NCBI GenBank assembly: GCA_001464585.1
Contig: LNFF01000041.1
Coordinates: 1-53,831, forward strand
Origin: Gammaproteobacteria bacterium Ga0077554
GTDB lineage: Bacteria > Pseudomonadota > Gammaproteobacteria > Ga0077554 > Ga007554
DNA length: 53,831 nucleotides
Direction of reading: 5' to 3'
Shown here in pieces: positions 37,148 to 44,138 of this stretch. Position 1 is the first letter of the stretch, and every line of letters begins with the position of its first letter. The position numbers were made by a program, and so were the translations under genes. The notes beneath the pieces were generated by a model. The model did no database searches and was not told where the DNA came from. It saw only the letters and a list, made by a program, of their open reading frames with translations.

Positions 37148-38017
37148 ATGAGCACCAATATGAGCAAAGGCATGCAACTCGATTTAGTATTGCCCCCGGT
37201 GGGGAGCATTGAAGCTTATACCCAGGCCGTTGCCCGCATCCCGATGCTGAGCGCCGATGAAGAACACGCGCTCGCCATGCGTCTGCGTGATGATAATGAT
37301 CTGGATGCCGCGCGACGGCTGGTTATGTCGCACCTGCGTTTTGTGGTGCATATCGCACGCGGCTACAGTGGTTACGGTTTGCCGCAGGCAGACCTGATTC
37401 AGGAAGGCAATATCGGCCTGATGAAAGCCGTGAAACATTTTGATCCAACCATGAATGTACGCCTGGTGTCGTTTGCGGTGCATTGGGTGCGTGCAGAAAT
37501 GCACGAATTTATTTTACGCAACTGGCGCATTGTCAAAGTCGCCACCACCAAAGCGCAACGCAAATTATTTTTTAATCTGCGCAGCAACAAGAAACATTTG
37601 GGCTGGTTCTCCAATGAAGAGGTCGACACCGTTGCCAAAAAGCTCGGCGTAAGCGCTGACGTCGTGCGCGAAATGGAAATGCGCATGAGCGGCTATGACG
37701 CGTCGTTTGATCCATATGCCGACGACGACGATAGCGAGCATGGCAACTTCGCACCCGCCGCGTACCTGGCGGATGCGCATGCTGATCCCGCCCTACAATT
37801 GGAAGGCAGCAATTGGGAAACCAATAACACCGAAAAATTGGCCCACGCACTCACCGCGCTGGATCAACGCAGCCGCGATATTGTGCAACGCCGCTGGCTG
37901 ACCGATGACAAGGCCACGCTCCACGACTTGGCCGATCAATACCAGGTCTCTGCCGAACGCATTCGCCAACTTGAAAAAAGCGCGATGCAAAAGTTGAAGC
38001 AGGCGCTGGAAGCCTGA
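37148..38017 (+). CDS. rpoH: RNA polymerase sigma-32 factor RpoH
   Basis: A 289-residue heat-shock sigma factor. Region 2 has [24 protein letters not shown] and [16 protein letters not shown]; the RpoH box QRKLFFNLR (137-145) distinguishes it from RpoD and RpoS. Region 4 ends [20 protein letters not shown], the -35-binding helix. GGGAGG lies 9 nt upstream. The leader is 484 bp long from the ATP-grasp gene and holds the CIRCE element. Its normal neighbour ftsX lies 9 kb away. A decayed IS481-type end starts 13 bp after its stop. Confidence 0.96.
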   Translation: MSTNMSKGMQLDLVLPPVGSIEAYTQAVARIPMLSADEEHALAMRLRDDNDLDAARRLVMSHLRFVVHIARGYSGYGLPQADLIQEGNIGLMKAVKHFDPTMNVRLVSFAVHWVRAEMHEFILRNWRIVKVATTKAQRKLFFNLRSNKKHLGWFSNEEVDTVAKKLGVSADVVREMEMRMSGYDASFDPYADDDDSEHGNFAPAAYLADAHADPALQLEGSNWETNNTEKLAHALTALDQRSRDIVQRRWLTDDKATLHDLADQYQVSAERIRQLEKSAMQKLKQALEA

Positions 38018-38030
38018 GCCAGGGGCCATG

Positions 38031-38245
38031 TAGAATCTCAGGCTTGGCCTGACAGCCACCGATTTTTAGAAGTGACTGCCAGGCCAAATTTAACCTAATT
38101 TCTTTTCCTGCCAGATCCCTTTGCCGTCTTCCAATGTTGCCATTGGGGCACGACCGCAACACACTAACCCTGATGGGTACGCGCAGGATTATAGTATTTT
38201 AACCAGTCGTCAAGATCCCGCTGCAGCATGGCTGTGTATGGGCCG
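38031..38245 (-). pseudogene. IS481-type transposase, C-terminal remnant with IS end
   Basis: Read on the minus strand: LQRDLDDWLKYYNPARTHQG, then after a stop and frame shift VCCGRAPMATLEDGKGIWQE and KKLG to a stop at 38090. This is the known C-terminus of IS481-type transposases (..YN..RTHQGK.CCGRTPM.TL.DGK..W.EK). Beyond the stop, TTGGCCTG / CAGGCCAA (38044-38087) and TGTAGAATCTCAGGC (from 38033) look like the IS end. The rest of the element is missing, and 38246-38362 shows nothing further. Confidence 0.75.
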
Positions 38246-38362
38246 TACCCTGCATTTCGACATAGCGGTTACAGGCAAGTAATGCACTGCATAACAAGCC
38301 GCTCAGCCGATGTCGGTTGAGCTTTCACGCGAAACGTCAAGTAACAGAATGGGAGTATTGGA

Positions 38363-39016
38363 ATGGGCACAGAGAAACCAAAAATCGCCTGTCTGCCGAA
38401 CGGGCCATATTATTTGCTTAACGATCTGACACCGCGGGTAATCCCAAATATTCAAAAATCTAAAGGCGGCCCTTGTACTACGGTCGCGGGGGTAGCGTTA
38501 TGCCGTTGTGGCGGCTCAAGCAACAAACCCTTTTGTGATGGTACCCACGGAAAAAACGGCTTCTCTGATAAGCGCCTGTCGGACGGGACACTCAACAAAC
38601 GTGATAATTATGTTGGAAAGCAGATTACGATCCATGATAACCGCGGGATTTGTGCCCATGCTGGCCACTGCACGGACAATCTCAGCGCAGTATTTAAGTT
38701 GCGTGAAGAGCCGTGGATTGATCCCGACGGGGTAACAACCCAGGATATTATCAATACAATTAAAAAATGCCCATCGGGAGCGCTTAGTTACACTGTCGAT
38801 AAAGTAGAACATCGCGATCAAGATCGGGAACCGATGGTTACGGTCACAAAGGACGGCCCGTATGCGGTTACCGGTGGTATCGAACTTGTCGATCAGCCGT
38901 CAGGTGAAGGCGCTTCAACGGAACACTATACGCTTTGCCGTTGCGGGGGTTCTAAAAATAAGCCCTTTTGCGATGGAACTCATTGGCACATCGGGTTCAA
39001 GGATGAAAAGAATTAG
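38363..39016 (+). CDS. CDGSH / Fer4-type / CDGSH iron-sulfur protein
   Basis: A 217-residue protein with two CDGSH domains, LCRCGGSSNKPFCDGTH (Cys47, Cys49, Cys58, His62) and LCRCGGSKNKPFCDGTH (Cys192, Cys194, Cys203, His207), each a [2Fe-2S] site with three Cys and one His. Between them is a DUF1271/Fer4_19-like segment with Cys97, Cys103 and Cys136 (GICAHAGHC ... KKCPSGAL). It is soluble with no signal peptide. Function is unknown; electron transfer or cluster transfer is inferred. GGGAG lies about 9 nt before the ATG. Confidence 0.9.
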   Translation: MGTEKPKIACLPNGPYYLLNDLTPRVIPNIQKSKGGPCTTVAGVALCRCGGSSNKPFCDGTHGKNGFSDKRLSDGTLNKRDNYVGKQITIHDNRGICAHAGHCTDNLSAVFKLREEPWIDPDGVTTQDIINTIKKCPSGALSYTVDKVEHRDQDREPMVTVTKDGPYAVTGGIELVDQPSGEGASTEHYTLCRCGGSKNKPFCDGTHWHIGFKDEKN

Positions 39017-39046
39017 CCGCGTCAGGCCAAGCCCGTTGACGGGCAC

Positions 39047-39346
39047 TGTCAACCCCAAATAGAAATGTCCGCTGTGCTTTTTTCAGCCCGCTATGGCGCC
39101 GCCGGTCTCCCCGCGCTGCTGGCCAGCCAACCCGGCTCTCCCCTCCCATTGATAACGCCTTGCCCGCCGCCGCAGGTAGCGCAGGCGGACGCCGGGGGGG
39201 GTGAGGTTGCCCTCTCCCAGCACGTCCAGGGTTTGCGCCCGCCGCACTTCTTTTCGACTCATTAAACCGCCCATTGTGTAACGTCCCCCGCTTTTTTGAC
39301 AAGGGAGAGTTTATTCAAAAGCGGACATTACTACTTGGGGCTAACA
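39047..39346. mobile_element. internally deleted IS remnant with both inverted repeats
   Basis: Both ends carry an inverted repeat of about 27 bp: left TGTCAACCCCAAATAG... to 39073, right its near complement from 39320 to 39346. Most positions match, and ATGTCCGCT is exact. Inside, minus-strand 39083-39262 starts MSRKEVRRAQTLDVLGEGNL, the helix-turn-helix N-terminus of an ISNCY/IS1202-type transposase, followed by frameshifted ...RRARRYQWEGRAGLAG. The remaining transposase is lost. The 300-bp unit is MITE-like. No clear target duplication is seen. 39347-39501 holds only a GGGTGGATT/AATCCACCC repeat and a TATAAT at 39487. Confidence 0.75.
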
Positions 39347-39501
39347 CCTGGTCAATAGAGAGCCATCATCCTGGAAACGGCAGTTGGACAGGGTGGATTG
39401 GGGATTGGGCGGTTAGAGTAATTGGTGTTATGTGGTTTCTGCCCGTGCGGACTTAGGGAATCCACCCATCCGCATCCAGATATGATTATAATCGCACCCA
39501 C

Positions 39502-41661
39502 ATGCAAGCTTACATACAACCGTTACTTGATTGGGTGGCCCTTAACCAGACGTGGGCGGGGCTTGCCGTTTTTGCGCTCTCGATTGCCGAGTCGCTGCTG
39601 ATTGTCGGGCTGTTTATACCGGGCACGATTGTCATGTTCGGGGTGGGCGCGCTGGTGGCAACCGGGGTGCTGAATCTGTGGGAGACGCTGGGCTGGGCGG
39701 CGCTGGGCGCGGTGGTCGGTGATGGCATCAGTTTCTGGATCGGCTATTACTATAAAGACCGGCTGCGCAGTATGTGGCCGTTAAGGCGCTTTCCGGGACT
39801 GGTGAGTCGGGGCGAGGGTTTTTTCCTCAAGCACGGCGGCAAAAGCGTGCTGTTCGGGCGCTTCGTTGGGCCAGTGCGGCCAGTGATTCCGACGATCGCG
39901 GGGATGATGGGCATGTCGCCGGCGCGTTTTACGGTGGTGAATGTGGTTTCGGCCTTGCTCTGGGCGCCTGCCTATATCCTGCCCGGTGTGGTGTTTGGTG
40001 CGTCTATGGGGCTGGCCTCCGAGGTGGCGTCGCGTCTGGCGATCTGGGTAGTGGGGCTGGTGGCGGTGCTGTGGTTCACGGTGTGGGGTGTGCGGCGCTT
40101 GTACATGGTGCTGCAACCCCGCACCAGCGCCATGCTGGTGCGGGCGGCGACGTGGGGACACAAGCACCCGGTACTGGGCAATGTTACGGCGGCGGTGCTC
40201 GATCCTGACCATCCCGAACTGAAAGGACTGTTTACCCTGGCCGGTGTTTTGCTGCTGGCTTCGGCGGCGTTTGTGTGGATACTTACGCATGTGCTGGCGA
40301 GTGTCGCCAACGACAATCCGCTGTCGTATGTTGATAGCTCTGTCGCGCATTTTATGCAGAGCCTGCGCACGCCCTGGGCAGATCAGCTAATGGTGTTGCT
40401 GTCTGGCCTCGGCGACGCGGTGGTGGTGGGATCGCTGGCATTGGCGATATTGGCGTGGCTGGCGTGGCGGCGCTGCTGGTTTGCTGCGGTGCACTGGTTG
40501 GCGGCGGTGGGTCTTGGCGCCTTATTACCATTAATTTTACAGCTAATTTTTAATGTTCCCCGTCCTGAGGCTATTTATAGCACCCTCATCACGCTGGGCT
40601 TCCCCAGCGGCGCTATCACTGTCAATGTGGCGATGTATGGCTTTCTTTCGGTGCTGATAGCGCGCGAATTGCCGGGGCCGCAGCGCTGGTTGCCATCTGC
40701 CGGGGCTGGGTTGCTGATCGCGGCTATTGATCTGTCTCATCTGTATCTGGGAGTCGGGTCGTTGTCTGATACCGTGGGTGGGCTAACGCTGGGGCTGGCA
40801 TGGACGGCATTACTGGGCATTGCCTATGTCCGGCATGCTTCACCTAATAGGCTGGGTATGCCAGGCAAACTGCCTGTGGGAGGCACGGTTGGTGTGGTGG
40901 TTACCGTGCTGCTGCTGAGCGGTGGCTGGCATATCAGCGGCCAGTATGAAGAAAATTTACAGCGCTATGCGCCGCGCTATGTGGTGCGCATGCTTGATCA
41001 TAATGATTGGTGGACGCAGCAATGGCAGAGCTTGCCGTCCTACCGCATTGACTTTAAGGGACAGCTTGAACAACCTTTGACCGTGCAGTGGGCAGGTAGC
41101 CTGCCAATATTACGCGCCCATTTGCAGGCTCAGGGTTGGCATGCCCCAGCGGCATTGAATGTGGCGGGGGTGTTGAACTGGTTAACGCCTACGCCAGCAT
41201 TGTCCAAGCTGCCGATTTTGCCGCAGGTGCATGATGGCCGTCAGGAAGCGTTAGTGCTGGTATATGAAGAGGCTGTGATTGACACGCGCCCCGGCGCTGT
41301 GGCTGACCCGCGTGCTGGCGCTACGGCAAGTCGCTATCTGGTGCTGCGCTTGTGGCCGTCGGATGTGAAACTGCGCAAGCCCGAGCAGAATTTATGGGTG
41401 GGAAATGTTACCTGGGTGTACATGAAACACCCCCTGCCGTTGTTTACCGTGCCCTTGGGTGATAATGTATTTAATGGCCCGCAGCATGACTTTCAGCCGT
41501 TCCTGAAGGGGCTCACCTGGCGCACCGTGCGCCGTCCTGTGATGCCCAGCAATCGGTGGGACGGCAGCGTCGTGCTCATGACGTCTATGACATCTCCTGC
41601 GCAGCCGATACAAAGAGGCGCCCTGCCGGAAGGGGAGACAAGCAGGCAGGAGGCGCCGTGA
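39502..41661 (+). CDS. DedA / PAP2-like / LssY C-terminal membrane fusion protein
   Basis: A 719-residue membrane protein in three parts. Residues 1-205 are a DedA (VTT) domain with FIPGTIVMFGVGALVA and GKSVLFGRFVGPVRPVIPTIAG. Residues 240-445 match a PAP2 phosphatase in topology (NVPRP, GFPSG, LSHLYLGVGSLSDTVGG), but the catalytic set is broken: PSGH has become PSGA (A371) and the SR..LGVH segment reads SH..LGVG (H413, G419). Residues 470-700 resemble the soluble LssY C-terminal domain. DedA proteins are linked to lipid scrambling. It overlaps the diacylglycerol kinase gene by 4 bp (GTGA). Confidence 0.9.
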   Translation: MQAYIQPLLDWVALNQTWAGLAVFALSIAESLLIVGLFIPGTIVMFGVGALVATGVLNLWETLGWAALGAVVGDGISFWIGYYYKDRLRSMWPLRRFPGLVSRGEGFFLKHGGKSVLFGRFVGPVRPVIPTIAGMMGMSPARFTVVNVVSALLWAPAYILPGVVFGASMGLASEVASRLAIWVVGLVAVLWFTVWGVRRLYMVLQPRTSAMLVRAATWGHKHPVLGNVTAAVLDPDHPELKGLFTLAGVLLLASAAFVWILTHVLASVANDNPLSYVDSSVAHFMQSLRTPWADQLMVLLSGLGDAVVVGSLALAILAWLAWRRCWFAAVHWLAAVGLGALLPLILQLIFNVPRPEAIYSTLITLGFPSGAITVNVAMYGFLSVLIARELPGPQRWLPSAGAGLLIAAIDLSHLYLGVGSLSDTVGGLTLGLAWTALLGIAYVRHASPNRLGMPGKLPVGGTVGVVVTVLLLSGGWHISGQYEENLQRYAPRYVVRMLDHNDWWTQQWQSLPSYRIDFKGQLEQPLTVQWAGSLPILRAHLQAQGWHAPAALNVAGVLNWLTPTPALSKLPILPQVHDGRQEALVLVYEEAVIDTRPGAVADPRAGATASRYLVLRLWPSDVKLRKPEQNLWVGNVTWVYMKHPLPLFTVPLGDNVFNGPQHDFQPFLKGLTWRTVRRPVMPSNRWDGSVVLMTSMTSPAQPIQRGALPEGETSRQEAP

Positions 41662-42014
41662 AAAATCAGCGCTTGAACGTACGCGCGGCATTTGCCTGGG
41701 CGGGGCTGCGCGCCGCCTGGCACGGCGAGCGCAGCTTTCGCACCCAATGCATCATGGCGTTGATGGCGAGCGGGGTGATGGGCGTGCTGCAACCTGCGCT
41801 GATCTGGTGGGCGCTGGTGGGTATGATGATCGCGCTGGTATTGGCGGCAGAACTGATTAACACCGCGCTGGAACAGTTGGTGGATCATCTGCACCCGGAA
41901 CAGCATCCCCGCATAAAAATAGTTAAAGATTGCAGTGCCGCAGCCGTATTACTACTAAGCCTGGGCACCGCCTGGGTAGGGGTGCTAATGGTCTTTTCGA
42001 CCCTGGACATTTAA
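41658..42014 (+). CDS. dgkA: diacylglycerol kinase DgkA
   Basis: A 118-residue membrane kinase that phosphorylates diacylglycerol to phosphatidic acid with ATP. The start is GTG at 41658, after AGGAGG, and it overlaps the stop of the DedA fusion gene as GTGA. AWAGLRAAWHGERSFRTQ and AELINTALEQLVDHL, then RIKIVKDCSAAAVLLLSLGTAW, are the conserved blocks that include the nucleotide and acidic residues. Three membrane helices are visible. Coupling to the DedA/LssY fusion suggests a lipid recycling function for both. Confidence 0.93.
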   Translation: MKNQRLNVRAAFAWAGLRAAWHGERSFRTQCIMALMASGVMGVLQPALIWWALVGMMIALVLAAELINTALEQLVDHLHPEQHPRIKIVKDCSAAAVLLLSLGTAWVGVLMVFSTLDI

Positions 42015-42055
42015 TTTAGTCGGCCAAAACACCGTTGAAGAACAGCAGGACGCCT

Positions 42056-42895
42056 ATGTTGAATAATAAATATCGTGCGCATATTCATGCTGACATAACC
42101 GATGCGGTGCGCGCCGCAGCGCGGGAATGGGTGGTGTTGGCCGCACAAGCCATTGCCGCACGCGGCGAGTTTCACGTGGCTTTGTCGGGCGGCACCACGC
42201 CATGCGCTTTATATCAATGCCTGGCATCCGCCGTGCAGGGAGGCACAAGTGTTGCGGGAGGCAGGATGCCGGGAGCGACCGCCGAGTTTTCCGCGCACAT
42301 TGACTGGCAGCATGTGCATATATGGTTTGGTGATGAGCGCACCGTACCGCCACAGCATCCTGATAGCAATTATCACATGGCGCATGAGGCTTTGCTGCGC
42401 CATGTGCCGGTGCCCCTGATTCATATTCATCGCATGCAGGGTGAACTGAGCGATGCACATCAAGCAGCGCGCGCCTATCAGGCGCAAATGGCAGCGCAAA
42501 TGCCTTTGGCTGACACGCCACCTGAATCGCCAAATGGCAAAGCCATTCCTCAATTTGATTTGCTGCTGCTGGGGCTGGGGCCGGATGGCCATGTTGCATC
42601 GCTGTTTCCCGACACGCCGATACTGGCTGAGCGTGCGCAGTGGGTAGCTGCTGTGTTTGTCGAAAAACTAAACGCATGGCGCATCAGCCTGACGCTGCCT
42701 GTTATAGAAAATGCAAGGCACATTATGCTGTTGGTGGCAGGCGCAAGTAAGGCTGAAATTGTTGGTGAGATATTTTCCTCCCGACCAAAAACCGGCGCGC
42801 GCTATCCGGTAGAAATGATTAACCCGAATGTTGCTATGGATTGGTATCTTGACACTGCCGCCGCGAAATATATTAAGGATAAGGATCGGTCATGA
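42056..42895 (+). CDS. pgl: 6-phosphogluconolactonase
   Basis: A 279-residue lactonase (DevB type) that hydrolyses 6-phosphogluconolactone in the pentose phosphate or Entner-Doudoroff route. VALSGGTTP, HIWFGDERTVPPQHPDSNYHMA and LLLGLGPDGHVASLFPDTP are the conserved motifs. The start at 42056 has AGGA 6 nt upstream; an in-frame TTG at 42035 is less likely. Residues about 59-75 (AVQGGTSVAGGRMPGAT) are an extra segment encoded by a 50-bp repeat also present in the next gene. It overlaps glk by 4 bp (ATGA). Confidence 0.93.
   Translation: MLNNKYRAHIHADITDAVRAAAREWVVLAAQAIAARGEFHVALSGGTTPCALYQCLASAVQGGTSVAGGRMPGATAEFSAHIDWQHVHIWFGDERTVPPQHPDSNYHMAHEALLRHVPVPLIHIHRMQGELSDAHQAARAYQAQMAAQMPLADTPPESPNGKAIPQFDLLLLGLGPDGHVASLFPDTPILAERAQWVAAVFVEKLNAWRISLTLPVIENARHIMLLVAGASKAEIVGEIFSSRPKTGARYPVEMINPNVAMDWYLDTAAAKYIKDKDRS
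42231..42280. repeat. 50-bp dispersed repeat, copy 1, in frame inside pgl
   Basis: Begins CCGTGCAGGGAGGCACAAG and ends GATGCCGGGAGCGACC. It is identical to 43462-43511 at 46 of 50 positions. In pgl it is read in codon phase 2. The insertion interrupts a segment that is continuous in relatives (LY..LA to IDW..VH). Confidence 0.9.
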
Positions 42896-43911
42896 AAGTA
42901 TTCGCAGGTGATATCGGTGGCACAAAAACATTGTTGCAAATTGCAGATGTGGCCGATGATCATTATCAGGTTATTTATGAGCAGCGTTTTGAAAGCCAGC
43001 GTTATGATGATTTTCTGTCACTGGCGCAAAACTTTCTTGCTTCAGCGCCACATAACGCCGTGGCGGCGATTGATGATGCCTGCGTTGCCGTCGCCGGGCC
43101 GGTAGAATCAACCAAGACGGGTCAGCATGCCCAGGTGACAAATTTACCCTGGCACATTGACGCGCGATCATTGGCTGCCACGCTGCGTTTGCCGCGCCTG
43201 TTATTGATCAACGATTTTCAGGCGATTGGTCATGCGGTTGACGCGCTGGGCAGTGAGGATTTTGTGGTGTTACAGCCCGGCCAGTGCCAGCCGCGCGCGC
43301 CGCGTATTATTATTGGCGCGGGCACCGGCCTTGGCGTTGCGCAAATGATCTGGCAGGCGGGGCAGTATCATATTATTCCCTCAGAAGGCGGGCACGCCGA
43401 TTTTGCGCCCGCCAACGAAACGCAAATGGCCCTGTTGCGTTATATGCAAAACAGCTTTTCGCCGTGCAGGGAAGCACAAGTGTCGCCAGAGGCAGGATGC
43501 CGGGAGCGACCACATGTATCGTATGATCGCATTTTGTGCGGTGCCGGATTAATGCAGATTTACAAGTTTCTGCAGGCGCAGACCAATGGCGATGCAGTGG
43601 CATATGACGCCGCCGCGGTTTCGGCCGCCGCCAACACCGATCCCGTGGCGCGCGCCGCGCTGGATCTGTTTGTTTCCATTTACGGTGCGCAGGCCGGCAA
43701 TCTGGCGTTATTTAATCTGGCTTACGGTGGGGTGTATGTTGCAGGTGGCATCGCCCCCAAAATTCTACCCTATATTGAGGCAGGGGGATTTATACAGGCG
43801 TTTTGTGATAAGGGTCGCATGACGGGGTTGATGGCCACCATGCCCGTTTCTGTTATTACCCATCCAAAAGTGGGCGTAATGGGCGCCGCACGGGCTGCTG
43901 CAGGGATGTAG
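42892..43911 (+). CDS. glk: glucokinase
   Basis: A 339-residue ATP-dependent glucokinase (E. coli Glk has 321 aa). GDIGGTKT is the phosphate motif, LLINDFQAIGHAVDAL holds the catalytic Asp, and IIIGAGTGLGVAQM and SEGGHADFAP are conserved. Residues about 190-207 (SPCREAQVSPEAGCRERP) are an extra 18-residue segment between MQNSF and HVSYDRIL, positions that are joined in relatives; this explains most of the extra length. Start ATG 42892 overlaps pgl by 4 bp. Both steps form the entry from glucose to 6-phosphogluconate. Confidence 0.93.
   Translation: MKVFAGDIGGTKTLLQIADVADDHYQVIYEQRFESQRYDDFLSLAQNFLASAPHNAVAAIDDACVAVAGPVESTKTGQHAQVTNLPWHIDARSLAATLRLPRLLLINDFQAIGHAVDALGSEDFVVLQPGQCQPRAPRIIIGAGTGLGVAQMIWQAGQYHIIPSEGGHADFAPANETQMALLRYMQNSFSPCREAQVSPEAGCRERPHVSYDRILCGAGLMQIYKFLQAQTNGDAVAYDAAAVSAAANTDPVARAALDLFVSIYGAQAGNLALFNLAYGGVYVAGGIAPKILPYIEAGGFIQAFCDKGRMTGLMATMPVSVITHPKVGVMGAARAAAGM
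43462..43511. repeat. 50-bp dispersed repeat, copy 2, in frame inside glk
   Basis: 46 of 50 bases match the copy at 42231. It is read in codon phase 1, a different frame from that in pgl, so the two encoded peptides are unrelated. The insertion adds 54 bp in total, which keeps the reading frame. Confidence 0.9.
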
Positions 43912-43935
43912 ATAGATGTGATAAATTATAGGGCG

Positions 43936-44065
43936 CCTCTATGAATTCGATCAAGCCGCGAGGGCAAGGCGGAAATGCGCGAAAAAGCGGAGTTTACACG
44001 TAGTAAATGAGTATTTTGAGCGCATTTCCAACGCCGCCATCGTGGCTTCAGCGGATTCATAGAGG
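43936..44065. repeat. 130-bp palindromic intergenic element (MITE-like)
   Basis: CCTCTATGAAT at 43936 and ATTCATAGAGG at 44055-44065 are the ends of an imperfect inverted repeat. Inner arms include GGAAATGCGC / GCGCATTTCC and TTTAC/GTAAA pairs. It fills most of the 227-bp gap between glk and the dnaJ-type gene and could form a long hairpin in either strand. No coding capacity. Confidence 0.75.
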
Positions 44066-44138
44066 TGTCCTATACCCAGGAACATCTGACGTACAATGTG
44101 ATGCGCAACAATCATGATTACAGGGATATTGATCGACT

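Noticed and set aside
38018-38090. TTGGCCTG/CAGGCCAA hairpin as an rpoH terminator
   Set aside because: The bases belong to the end of an IS481-type remnant, and no T-run follows.
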